Assembly (NCBI GenBank): GCA_024278395.1
Contig: JAJRTG010000054.1
Coordinates: 1 to 25,984 of the forward strand
Direction: 5' to 3'
Length of the DNA: 25,984 bases
Source of the DNA: Fidelibacterota bacterium
GTDB lineage: Bacteria; Bipolaricaulota; Bipolaricaulia; UBA7950; UBA9294
Notes under the pieces: generated by a model
Seen by the model: only the letters and a program-made list of their open reading frames with translations
Told to the model about the DNA's origin: nothing
Databases searched by the model: none
Translations under genes and position numbers: made by a program
Shown: positions 15,815 through 23,230 of the stretch, piece after piece
Layout: each line of letters starts with the position of its first letter
Position numbering within the stretch: the stretch's first letter is position 1

Positions 15815-17182
15815 TTAGCGGATGATCACTTTGTCACCCAACTCGTTGGTAAGCTCGTTCACCACGAAATCAACCGCCTTTTCCGGGGTGAGGTCGCCCG
15901 AAACCACTGCGGCAAGAGCGTTGTAGGTTATGGTCGAGTAGGTCCCCCAGTACGGGTTGTTGGGCAGGAAGGTCGTGTAGTCCAACATGTATAGGGTATC
16001 GCTCAGGAGGCGGGACTTCTTGTAGAAGATATAGTTCGTTTGCCCCTTAAGGATACCCAGGTGAGTGCTGCTCAGGGCGTGGCGGGTGTTAGGACCGTAA
16101 TCGGTGACCTTAGCGATCAACGCCAGCGCCAGATCCGGATACTTGCACTGCGAGCTGATCATGTACACCAAGGGGTGGCTCAAGGTAACGGGCTTGCCAC
16201 CTTTGTCAGCGGCCGGGATCAATCCGAACCCGAAGGTCTTCCACTCGTAGTCCTCACCGCCTTTGTCCTTGAGGTATACCGTACCCCACTCGGCCCATTG
16301 CCACGTTCCACCCAACCAGAACAGGACCTTCCCTCCAGTAATCGTCGGGTGCCAGGCCTCCGACCAGCCTAATCCCAGGCACTTCATCGATCCGTATTTC
16401 TGTGCGGCATCGTAGAAGAACTGGTAATACTTCAGGCCCGCGGCCTTGTCGAAGACCAGCTTGCCGCTCGCCGGGTCGATCGTTTGCCCGCCGAAATCGT
16501 AATAGAAGGCGGTGAAGTCCCCGCCGTTCTTCGGGCGCGTCCAGAAGCCGTTTCCGTCCGGGACGATCCCCTTGTCTACGGCCTCCTTGGCGGTCGCCAG
16601 CATATCGTAGAGGGTGAATTCACCGCTCTTGATGGCGTCGGGAAGTCCGGCGATCTTCTCATCCGACCAGCCGAGCTGCTTCAGCAGGGACTTGTTCCAA
16701 TACAGAGGACGCGCTTCGGTGTCCTGCGGCACCGCCCAGATGCTCCCCTTATATGTACAGGACTTCCAGAGGGCGTCGATGACGTTGTTGAACTTCGGGA
16801 ATTCCTTGAGCAGGCTGTCCAGTGCGATGATGCGGCCTGCCGCCGCCTGGGTGGCGACGTCCTCGTGTCCTGAGAGCCAGATGTCCGGGGACTTGCCGGC
16901 CCCGTAACTCAGGACGAACTCTTTCTTGTAGTCGCCCCAGTTCATATGGTCCTGTACGATCTTAACTTCCACCCGCCGTGGATCGCCTGCTGCCTCCAGA
17001 TCGGCATTGAGCTCTTCAGCCGCCAAGATGAAATTGTTTCCGCGCCAATTCTCCATTGGAGGAGTGGCGTTGGTGCGGACGGTTATCACGATGGTTTGAG
17101 TGTTGTCTTGTGCGAAAGCGGTGACGAACATACCGCCCAGTAAAACGCAACCAACCAGGATCAGAAGACTAATTTTTTTCAT
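15815..17182 (-). CDS. CUT1-type periplasmic sugar/polyol-binding protein
   Basis: A 455-residue family-1 solute-binding protein. Residues 1-24 form a signal peptide ending AFA before QDN. An internal LVGC at 9-12 resembles a lipobox but is followed by more hydrophobic residues, so secretion by signal peptidase I is more likely. The mature part has the strand TIVITVRTN, PDIWLSGHED (about 99-108) and many tryptophans and aromatics, as in binding proteins for sugars and polyols. It heads the CUT1 importer-kinase operon. AAGGAGG lies 6 bases before the ATG. By context it is a candidate counterpart of T. maritima InoE (TM0418), the myo-inositol-binding protein; I cannot confirm this from memory of that sequence. 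Confidence 0.83.
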   Translation of the reverse strand: MKKISLLILVGCVLLGGMFVTAFAQDNTQTIVITVRTNATPPMENWRGNNFILAAEELNADLEAAGDPRRVEVKIVQDHMNWGDYKKEFVLSYGAGKSPDIWLSGHEDVATQAAAGRIIALDSLLKEFPKFNNVIDALWKSCTYKGSIWAVPQDTEARPLYWNKSLLKQLGWSDEKIAGLPDAIKSGEFTLYDMLATAKEAVDKGIVPDGNGFWTRPKNGGDFTAFYYDFGGQTIDPASGKLVFDKAAGLKYYQFFYDAAQKYGSMKCLGLGWSEAWHPTITGGKVLFWLGGTWQWAEWGTVYLKDKGGEDYEWKTFGFGLIPAADKGGKPVTLSHPLVYMISSQCKYPDLALALIAKVTDYGPNTRHALSSTHLGILKGQTNYIFYKKSRLLSDTLYMLDYTTFLPNNPYWGTYSTITYNALAAVVSGDLTPEKAVDFVVNELTNELGDKVIIR

Positions 17183-17268
17183 CGGTTCCCTCCTTGTGTT
17201 TTGCTGGTCTTGCCGTACATTCCAATGCCTGCACGTCTATTGAATCGTACTATCAGTAACTTGATTGA

Positions 17269-17400
17269 TCACCTCCTTTTACGCTGTGGTAGAGGTGTTA
17301 CAGTCGTTGGAGAATAAAGAGGTTTTCCGAAGGGAGGGTTGCTTCCAAATCCAGGGCCCTGAGCGACGCCTTTCAACGCATGAGCATAGGCTGCTTCCAT
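17269..17400 (-). CDS. Possible 43-residue leader ORF before the CUT1 operon
   Basis: An ORF beginning MEAAYAHALKG and ending PLPQRKRR lies in the 291-base gap between lacI and the binding-protein gene, downstream of the predicted promoter. Its start has AGGAGG 4 bases upstream (17405-17410), a better ribosome site than many annotated genes. Its stop codon is embedded in AAAAGGAGGTGATC, an extended complement of the 16S rRNA tail, which is not followed by any properly spaced start. The peptide is proline/glycine-rich with a basic end and has no recognised family. It may be a regulatory leader or a small protein. Confidence 0.4.
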   Translation of the reverse strand: MEAAYAHALKGVAQGPGFGSNPPFGKPLYSPTTVTPLPQRKRR

Positions 17401-17419
17401 AAGCCCTCCTCGTAGCTTA

Positions 17420-17477
17420 CGCAAACGATGGCATTTTGTCCTGCGCAAACGATAGCGCAAAAGGGCGAGCTTGTCAA
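17420..17477 (-). promoter_or_regulatory. CUT1 importer operon promoter with two operators
   Basis: Minus-strand -35 TTGACA (17472-17477) and -10 TATCGT (17449-17454) are 17 bases apart; the -35 overlaps the lacI stop codon. Two operator-like sites, CGCAAACGATAGCG (17444-17457, over the -10) and CGCAAACGATGGCA (17420-17433, downstream), have centres 24 bases apart. Both keep the GCAAACG half but diverge in the other half. Confidence 0.72.
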
Positions 17478-18478
17478 GGGGAGGGCTTGGAAGTAGTACA
17501 TCGCACCACCAGATGCGGCTTTAATACGCGATGCAGAAAGTCCCGCCCCTGCCCCGATATGGTTGAAATCAACCAATCTGTAGCAATTTTTCCCATCTCG
17601 AATGCCGGCTGGGCGACGGTGGTCAGTTGAATCCTGGGGAGTGATGCGTAGCTGATGTCGTCGTAACCTACGATCGAGAGATCCTTGGGAACGGAGAGTC
17701 CGAGATCCTCCGCCGCCTCTAGCACCCCGAGGGCGATCACGTCGTTCGCCGCAAAGATGGCGGTCGGCCGCACGGTGAGGGACAGCATGCGCCGGCCGGC
17801 TTCTCGTCCGGCCCGTTGCGTAAAGTCCGCGTACCGGATCCACTCCTCTTGCGGGGTGATACCGTGCTTTTGAAGGACATTCCGGTATGTTTGCATGCGG
17901 TCGTTGCTCGATTGGACCGCGGCCGGTCCACCGATGAACCCGATCCGTTTATGCCCAAGGGCTATCAAATGTTCCACGGCTTGACGCGCTCCATAATGGT
18001 CGTCACCGGTTACATAGGGGGTTTCTATCCCTTCCCACAGCTGGGAGACGAGGATGAAGGGGGTCTTCGAGCCGACGAGCTGCTTGGCCACCGGATCGTT
18101 GCGGATGGCGTTGGTTATGATCAGGCCGTCTACCCGCTTGCGGCGCAAGAGGCGTATGTAGTTCAGGCCCCGTTCCAGGCTCTCGGCGGTATTGCACAGG
18201 ATCACGCCGTATCCGAAGGCGTGCGCTACCTCTCCTACCCCGCGGGCGATGTCGGCAAAGAACGGATTGGTAATGTCCGGCACTACTAGCCCGATCGCTT
18301 CTGACGACCCCTTGACCAGGGCGCGCGCCAACTCGTTCCGCTCGTAGCCGAGCTGTTTGGCGACCGTATGCACCCGCTCTTTCGTCGCCTGGCTTATGAG
18401 CGGGCTGTTGCTCAATGCACGGGAGACCGTGGACGGTGACACCCCCACTTCCCGTGCAATGTCTTTGATCGTTACCAT
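17474..18478 (-). CDS. LacI-family transcriptional repressor
   Basis: A 334-residue LacI/GalR-family regulator. The helix-turn-helix is at residues 4-23 (IKDIAREVGVSPSTVSRAL), the hinge helix NELARALVKG at 48-57 with the minor-groove leucine Leu54, and then a periplasmic-binding-protein-like effector domain containing FAANDVIALGVLEA and SIVGYDDI. Recognition residues Pro15-Ser16-Arg20 are typical of regulators binding TGNAANCGNTTNCA-like operators with a central CG, which is exactly the motif found at five promoters here. It follows the isomerase by 98 bases and is probably co-transcribed with it from an operator-bearing promoter, hence autoregulated. An inositol, inosose or keto-acid effector is inferred from the neighbours. 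The ribosome site is weak. Confidence 0.9.
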   Translation of the reverse strand: MVTIKDIAREVGVSPSTVSRALSNSPLISQATKERVHTVAKQLGYERNELARALVKGSSEAIGLVVPDITNPFFADIARGVGEVAHAFGYGVILCNTAESLERGLNYIRLLRRKRVDGLIITNAIRNDPVAKQLVGSKTPFILVSQLWEGIETPYVTGDDHYGARQAVEHLIALGHKRIGFIGGPAAVQSSNDRMQTYRNVLQKHGITPQEEWIRYADFTQRAGREAGRRMLSLTVRPTAIFAANDVIALGVLEAAEDLGLSVPKDLSIVGYDDISYASLPRIQLTTVAQPAFEMGKIATDWLISTISGQGRDFLHRVLKPHLVVRCTTSKPSP

Positions 18479-18576
18479 GGCTACCCGCCTCGTGACCCGG
18501 ATGTCACTGAACCCAAGCCGAGTTGATGTTAGTGGGGAAAAGAGGCCTTTGCAAGCGAAGCGGGATGTTCCGGATC

Positions 18577-19470
18577 TTACGCCTCCTTCTTCTCCGACTG
18601 GGCTTGTGCGATCAACTCACGCAGGTCCCCCAGAGCCTCCTTAAGCATGGCCGGCCCGTCTTCAACAAACCTTTCTTGCAGCTCAAGGATGTAGATACCG
18701 CTGTAGCCGGTCATGGCCTCAAAGACCTCTTTGTACGGGATGGTCCCCCATCCGACCGGCAGGTGTAGGTCTCCGATCCCCATCGGCATCGCCTCGATGT
18801 ACGGAGGGGCCGACTCAGGCTTCCCCTTGCCGAAGTTGTCGTTAACGTGTACATGCCGGATGAACGGCTTTGCCATCTGAATCGGTCTGAGGAAATCGTA
18901 TCCAAGGGTGCAGGCGTTGATGTAGGAGTGGGCGAAGTCGCTGCAGATCTTGACTGAGTCTTCCCCAACCGCCTTTATCATCTTAACCAGGTGTACCAGG
19001 CCGGAATGGATGTTCTCCACACAGATCGTGACCCCCTCCTGCTCGGCTAGATGACCGAGATCGGTCAGTTCGTCGATCTCTATCTCCCGCGCTTCATCCT
19101 CCGTGACCCCCTGTCCGTTGGTCTTCAGCCTTCCCTGGTGGTAGACGAGTATCTTCGCTCCGATCTCGGCGGCGAATCTGATGCTCGCTGCGAATACCTT
19201 CCGTTGGATCTCTGGATACTCAAAATCCACCAGGTTGAGTCGATCGGGTGCGTGAACGGTGTATTCCAGATCGAAGTCCCGCAGGATGTTTCGTACCTTC
19301 TGGGTTCTGCTCTTCCGAAGGTGCCCGTTTACGATCGCATCTACCCCGTGAACCGGTATCTCCGCCACATCGGCTCCAGCCTGTTGGATGGTCTCAAGAT
19401 CCCGCTTCAGCAGCTTAAGGTCCCCATCGATCCGCCCCGAGTGGATGTTAAGCCCGATCTTGTTTTCCAT
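18577..19470 (-). CDS. Xylose-isomerase-like TIM-barrel sugar isomerase/epimerase
   Basis: A 297-residue protein of the AP-endonuclease-2/xylose-isomerase-like family. The metal-site pattern is visible: Glu152 in CVENIHSG, Asp178 and His181 in CSDFAHSY, His206/His208 in RHVHVND, and Glu263 in ILELQER. It should isomerise or epimerise a sugar or keto-inositol in the cytoplasm. Family members include IolE, IolI, hydroxypyruvate isomerase and IolO. It does not resemble T. maritima IolO (TM0416) as I remember it around these motifs, so I leave it unnamed. In this locus it could supply the 5-keto-L-gluconate epimerase or an inosose isomerase step. It is first in the operon with lacI. Confidence 0.75.
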   Translation of the reverse strand: MENKIGLNIHSGRIDGDLKLLKRDLETIQQAGADVAEIPVHGVDAIVNGHLRKSRTQKVRNILRDFDLEYTVHAPDRLNLVDFEYPEIQRKVFAASIRFAAEIGAKILVYHQGRLKTNGQGVTEDEAREIEIDELTDLGHLAEQEGVTICVENIHSGLVHLVKMIKAVGEDSVKICSDFAHSYINACTLGYDFLRPIQMAKPFIRHVHVNDNFGKGKPESAPPYIEAMPMGIGDLHLPVGWGTIPYKEVFEAMTGYSGIYILELQERFVEDGPAMLKEALGDLRELIAQAQSEKKEA

Positions 19471-19519
19471 GTTGTTTCCGCGCTGCCTCCCGCCGTTTAG
19501 GCCGAAATTTTATGGGCGT

Positions 19520-19548
19520 AATATACAACGTTTGCACTGATAAGGCAA
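19520..19548 (-). promoter_or_regulatory. Isomerase-lacI operon promoter with operator in the spacer
   Basis: Minus-strand -35 TTGCCT (19543-19548) and -10 TATATT (19520-19525) are 17 bases apart. The operator ATACAACGTTTGCA (19523-19536) lies between them, overlapping the -10. A repressor bound here would block polymerase, giving negative autoregulation of lacI. The transcript would have a short leader of about 43 bases. Confidence 0.75.
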
Positions 19549-19631
19549 TGGCTTTTTGGCCGGAGAAACAGGGGCGTATGCCCTCGGGCGAGGTCGCGGC
19601 TGGTTCTTCGGCGATAGAGCGGAAGGGGGGA

Positions 19632-20927
19632 TCAAGGGTAGAGCCGGTTTATCTGGCGCGGGAACGGGATCGTCTCGCGTATATGCGGGACACCGCAGAT
19701 CCAGGCGATCGTGCGTGCCATCCCGAGCCCGAACCCGGCGTGGGGAACGGCCCCGTACCGGCGCAGGTCGAGGTACCACTCGTACGGCTCCTTGGGGAGG
19801 TTGTACTCCGCAAGCTGCCGCTCGAGCTCCTCCAGGGTATCGACGCGCTGGCTCCCGCCGATCAGCTCGCCGTACCCCTCCGGCCCGATCAGGTCGGCGG
19901 CGAGGACGACGGACGGATCGTCAGCCGGGCGCTTCATATAGAACGGCTTCATCTTGGCGGGGAACCGCTCGATGAAGACGGGTTTGCCGAAGTGCTCCCC
20001 GAGCGCGGTCTCGTGCGGGGCGCCGAAATCGTCTCCGTACTCGATCTCCTCCCCCGCCTCCTGCAGGATCCTGATCGCCTCGGCGTAGGAGATCCGCGGG
20101 AACGGGAGCTCGACCTCTTCCAAGAGCTTGTCCACGTCGCGCTTCAGCTGCTTGAGCTCGCGGGCGCGTTCGGCAACGACCGCGTTCACCACGTAGTTCA
20201 CGAGCTCCTCCTGCAGCCGAAGGTTGTCGGCGTGCTCATAGAACGCCATCTCCGCTTCGGCCATCCAGAACTCGGTCAGGTGCTTGCGCGTCTTCGACTT
20301 CTCGGCGCGGAACGCCGGGCCGATCCAGTACACCTTTCCCAGCGCCATCGCAGTAGCCTCCAGATAAAGTTGGCCGCTCTGGCTCAGGTAGGCCTGCTCT
20401 CCGAAGTAATCGACCGGGAACAGGGTCGTCGTCCCTTCGACGGACGTGCCGGTGAGGATCGGAGCCTCGGTCGCCACGAACCCATGCTTATGGAAGAAAT
20501 CGCGCACGGCGCGGAACACGGCGTCCCGCACCCGCAGGATCGGGACCTGGCGGCCGGTACGGATCCACAGGTGGCGGTGGTCGAGGAGGAAGTTCGGGGT
20601 GTGCTCCTTCAGCTCGATCGGGAACGGTTCGGTCGGCTTTTGAATCACCCCGATTCCGGTGATCCCGAGCTCGCATCCGCCCGGCGCGCGGGGCTCGGCG
20701 CGCAGGGTCCCGGAGACGATGAGCGATGTCTCGCGGGGGAGGCGATCTGCGGTTTCAAACAGGTCTGGATCGTCGGCTTGGGTGAGTACCCCTTGGATCA
20801 CCCCTGTCCCGTCCCGGAACTCGAGGAACAGGATCTTCCCGCTCGACCGCTTGTTGTACAGCCATCCCTTGATCTCGACCTCTTCGCCGATGAACCGCAT
20901 CCCCTGATCGATCGTAATCGTGCGCAT
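19632..20927 (-). CDS. asnS: Asparaginyl-tRNA synthetase
   Basis: A 431-residue class IIb aminoacyl-tRNA synthetase charging tRNA-Asn. An N-terminal OB-fold anticodon-binding domain (about 12-100) is followed by the catalytic core. Motif 2 is GPAFRAEKSKTRKHLTEFW (203-221), and motif 3 is GFGLGMARTI (398-407). The motif-2 signature HLTEFWMAEAEMAF and the C-terminal HIRETIPFPRQINRLYP are of the asparaginyl type; aspartyl enzymes have different residues here. Compact length is like archaeal and Thermus enzymes. AAAGGAG precedes the ATG, inside a small hairpin. It is 39 bases downstream of the MATE gene and appears unrelated to the sugar locus. Confidence 0.92.
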   Translation of the reverse strand: MRTITIDQGMRFIGEEVEIKGWLYNKRSSGKILFLEFRDGTGVIQGVLTQADDPDLFETADRLPRETSLIVSGTLRAEPRAPGGCELGITGIGVIQKPTEPFPIELKEHTPNFLLDHRHLWIRTGRQVPILRVRDAVFRAVRDFFHKHGFVATEAPILTGTSVEGTTTLFPVDYFGEQAYLSQSGQLYLEATAMALGKVYWIGPAFRAEKSKTRKHLTEFWMAEAEMAFYEHADNLRLQEELVNYVVNAVVAERARELKQLKRDVDKLLEEVELPFPRISYAEAIRILQEAGEEIEYGDDFGAPHETALGEHFGKPVFIERFPAKMKPFYMKRPADDPSVVLAADLIGPEGYGELIGGSQRVDTLEELERQLAEYNLPKEPYEWYLDLRRYGAVPHAGFGLGMARTIAWICGVPHIRETIPFPRQINRLYP

Positions 20928-20934
20928 CGCCTCT

Positions 20935-20952
20935 CCTTTCGCTGGGGAAAGG
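20935..20952 (-). other. Hairpin covering the asnS ribosome site
   Basis: CCTTTC (20935-20940) and GAAAGG (20947-20952) pair around a 6-base loop. In the transcript the 3' arm GAAAGG contains part of the asnS Shine-Dalgarno. The stem is only 6 bp, so its effect is uncertain. Confidence 0.3.
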
Positions 20953-20966
20953 GTAGAAGATGGGGC

Positions 20967-22385
20967 CTATCTTTGCAAGAGATCACGCGCGGCGGGCTCG
21001 GCGGCGATCCCCTCTGCCTTCGGGAGCGGCGCCTCCTTGATCACCCGGTGCTTCCAGTTGCCGGTGAGGAAGAACCCGAGCGCGAGTATGGACGCCCCGA
21101 GGTTGGAGCCGAACATCGCCCACCAAACCCCGTCCGCCCTCATCCCCCACGTGAACCCCAATAGATACACGAGCGGGATGCGCAGCGCCCACAGGCGGAA
21201 CAGGGCGAACGACATCGAGTATACGGTGTGTCCCGCCCCTTGGTAGGTCCCGATCACCACCTGCAGGATCCCCATGAACGGGAACGCGACCGCCACCACC
21301 GCGAACATCCGCGCCCCGAGCCCGATCACCTCGGGATTGGCGATGAACAGGTGGACGATGGAAGCGCGCAGAATGTAGGTGGCGATCGCGGCGAGGATGA
21401 GGAACCCGGTGGAGATCCCCATCCCGGTCCACGCGACCCGGGTCGCCCGGCCCGGTTCCTCCGCTCCCAGGTTCTGGCCGACCATCGTCGCCGTCGCCTG
21501 CCCGAGCCCCATCGCCGGCATGAGGGCGATCGAGATCACCCGGTTCCCGATCCCGAACGCGCTCACCACCGCGGTCCCGAACCGGGCGAGGATCCCGGTC
21601 ATGATGGAAAAACCGATCGCCGTGCCCGACTGGCCGAGGGATGCCGGCGCCCCGATGACCACGATCTGGCGCACCGTCTCCGCCCGCAGGCGCAGGTGGC
21701 GGGGGCGCAGGTGCAGTCCCACCCTGCCGGAGAACAAGAGCCACAGGCCGATGACGGCGATCGCTCCGCGGGATATAACGGTGGCGTACGCCGCCCCGGC
21801 GATCCCCCACTCCGGGAACGGTCCCCAACCGAAGATGAGGAGTGGATCGAGGATGATGTTCAGCCCCACCGACACTCCCATCAGCTTCATCGGGGTGACC
21901 GTGTCTCCGATACCGTTCAGCAGGGCGGTGACGATGAACATCCCGAACATCGCCGGGATCCCGAGGTAGATGATGCGCAGGTAGGTCGACGCCGGATGGA
22001 TCAGGTCAGGGCCGGCCCCCATGAGGACCATCAGCGGGCGCGCGGCGAGCGCCCCTCCGGCGGCGAGGAGGAGCGCGAGGATCGCGGTGAACGAGAAGAC
22101 CTGCCCGGCGGCGCGGTTCGCCTCCTCGTACCGGCGCGCTCCGGTGTACTGGGCGACGAGGGCCGTCCCGGCGATCGTCACCCCGGCACCGAGGGAGATC
22201 ATGAGGAATACGAGCGGCCAGGCGATCGTGGGTGCGGCGACCGCGACCTTCCCCAACCGCCCGAGCCAGAGGGTGTCGACGAGGTTGTACACCGTCTGGA
22301 ACAGGTTGGAGAGCATCACCGGCCATGCGAGCTGAAGGAGCGCCGGGGTGATCGGTCCGGAGGTCAATTCCGCTCTTCTTTTCAT
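20967..22385 (-). CDS. MATE-family efflux transporter
   Basis: A 472-residue inner-membrane protein with about twelve membrane segments in two homologous halves, as in NorM/MatE proteins. Typical segments are LAWPVMLSNLFQTVYNLVDT (first helix, with the conserved P and N), and in the second half GAPASLGQSGTAIGFSIMTG and GIGNRVISIALMPAMGLGQA. It would export cationic drugs or metabolites using an ion gradient. The ATG start has only a weak ribosome site. It follows the ABC-2 permease by 20 bases, so it may be part of the same efflux operon. Confidence 0.9.
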   Translation of the reverse strand: MKRRAELTSGPITPALLQLAWPVMLSNLFQTVYNLVDTLWLGRLGKVAVAAPTIAWPLVFLMISLGAGVTIAGTALVAQYTGARRYEEANRAAGQVFSFTAILALLLAAGGALAARPLMVLMGAGPDLIHPASTYLRIIYLGIPAMFGMFIVTALLNGIGDTVTPMKLMGVSVGLNIILDPLLIFGWGPFPEWGIAGAAYATVISRGAIAVIGLWLLFSGRVGLHLRPRHLRLRAETVRQIVVIGAPASLGQSGTAIGFSIMTGILARFGTAVVSAFGIGNRVISIALMPAMGLGQATATMVGQNLGAEEPGRATRVAWTGMGISTGFLILAAIATYILRASIVHLFIANPEVIGLGARMFAVVAVAFPFMGILQVVIGTYQGAGHTVYSMSFALFRLWALRIPLVYLLGFTWGMRADGVWWAMFGSNLGASILALGFFLTGNWKHRVIKEAPLPKAEGIAAEPAARDLLQR

Positions 22386-22405
22386 GACGGCATTTTACCG
22401 GATCA

Positions 22406-23230
22406 TCATCCACTCCGCTTGAGCCTGCCGGTCCGCTTGGCGTAGCGCTCCACTTTACGGAAGATCACAAGGCCGATCGCGGTCACCCCGATCCCGGCTC
22501 CGATCAGCGTGAATACGGTGGGCAGCAGACTCCCGGTCGGTACGCCGCGCAACAGACATCCCCGCATCCCCTCGATCACGTAGGTCGCCGGTGAAACGGA
22601 GGCGATCGCCTGCAGCCAGTCGGGCAGGGTGGCGACCGGGTAGTACACCCCGGAGATCAGGAGGAGGATCGCCGCCGCGGCGTTCGTCATCTGCGCTCCG
22701 CGCTCCGGATAGAGGAGCGGCAGGACCGCGGCCAGGATCCCCAACCCCACGAACGACACGCTCCCGGCGAGCAACAGCAGGAGCGCTCCCCCGATGTTCG
22801 CCCCGGAAAGATCGAGGTGGAAGAAGGCGGCCACGATCAGGAGGATGACCAGCGTGCGGATGATCCCGTATCCGATGGCGAACAGGGTCGTCCCGACCAG
22901 GTGGGTGAGGCGGGAGACCGGGGCCATGAACGTGTACTCGATCGTCCCCTCCCACCGCTCCCAGGCGATCATCTCCGAGATCGAGTAGAAGATCACGGAC
23001 AGGTACGACCAGATCAGCGTCCCCACCAAGAGGTAGGTGATGATGTACTGCGTGTCCAGGGACTCCCCGCTGATCCGCTCCATCCCGGCGCCGATGTAGG
23101 TGACGGCGAGGGAGTTGACCAGGGAGTAGATCAGCCAGACGATCTCCCATCCCCAGTAGCGCCTGATCAGGTTGATGTTGCGCTCGACGAACGCATACGC
23201 CCCGCGCAGCTCGCGGATGAACCCGTTCAT
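22406..23230 (-). CDS. ABC-2 type exporter permease
   Basis: A 274-residue membrane protein of the ABC-2 family (DrrB/NodJ-like), with six predicted segments. The region WERWEGTIEYTFMAPVSRLTHLVGTTLF (starting near residue 90) is the amphipathic segment typical of these exporters, and PVATLPDWLQAIASVSPATYVIEGMR is the conserved C-terminal stretch. It acts with the ATPase whose stop codon overlaps its start (ATGA), so the two are coupled. AAGGAGG lies 7 bases before the ATG. The substrate could be a drug, lipid or polysaccharide; the sequence does not say. Confidence 0.88.
   Translation of the reverse strand: MNGFIRELRGAYAFVERNINLIRRYWGWEIVWLIYSLVNSLAVTYIGAGMERISGESLDTQYIITYLLVGTLIWSYLSVIFYSISEMIAWERWEGTIEYTFMAPVSRLTHLVGTTLFAIGYGIIRTLVILLIVAAFFHLDLSGANIGGALLLLLAGSVSFVGLGILAAVLPLLYPERGAQMTNAAAAILLLISGVYYPVATLPDWLQAIASVSPATYVIEGMRGCLLRGVPTGSLLPTVFTLIGAGIGVTAIGLVIFRKVERYAKRTGRLKRSG

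Noticed and set aside
15815..17182. Lipoprotein signal (LVGC at residues 9-12) in the CUT1 binding protein
   Set aside because: The hydrophobic core before it is too short and hydrophobic residues continue after it to an AFA cleavage site.
17266..17280. GATCACCTCCTTTT on the plus strand, identical to the 3' tail of 16S rRNA
   Set aside because: No rRNA sequence precedes it. It is better read on the minus strand as an extended Shine-Dalgarno, which recurs near 6920.
18492..18507. GTGAC/GTCAC inverted repeat just upstream of the lacI start
   Set aside because: Only 5-bp arms and no similarity to the operator consensus; could be chance.
18577..19470. Naming the TIM-barrel isomerase iolO
   Set aside because: Sequence around the metal ligands does not resemble the T. 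maritima enzyme as I remember it; only the fold family is shared.
1659..19536. Operators interpreted as CcpA catabolite-response elements
   Set aside because: The motif does fit a generic cre pattern, but all sites border this one catabolic locus, which contains its own LacI gene. A global regulator remains an alternative.
19512..21164. Long plus-strand open frames, e.g. 550 codons over asnS, 330 over the fused permease, 405 over the MATE gene
   Set aside because: They lie opposite genes with clear family motifs, have skewed Arg/Pro/Gly/Asp composition and no recognisable domains. They are shadows caused by GC-rich codon use.
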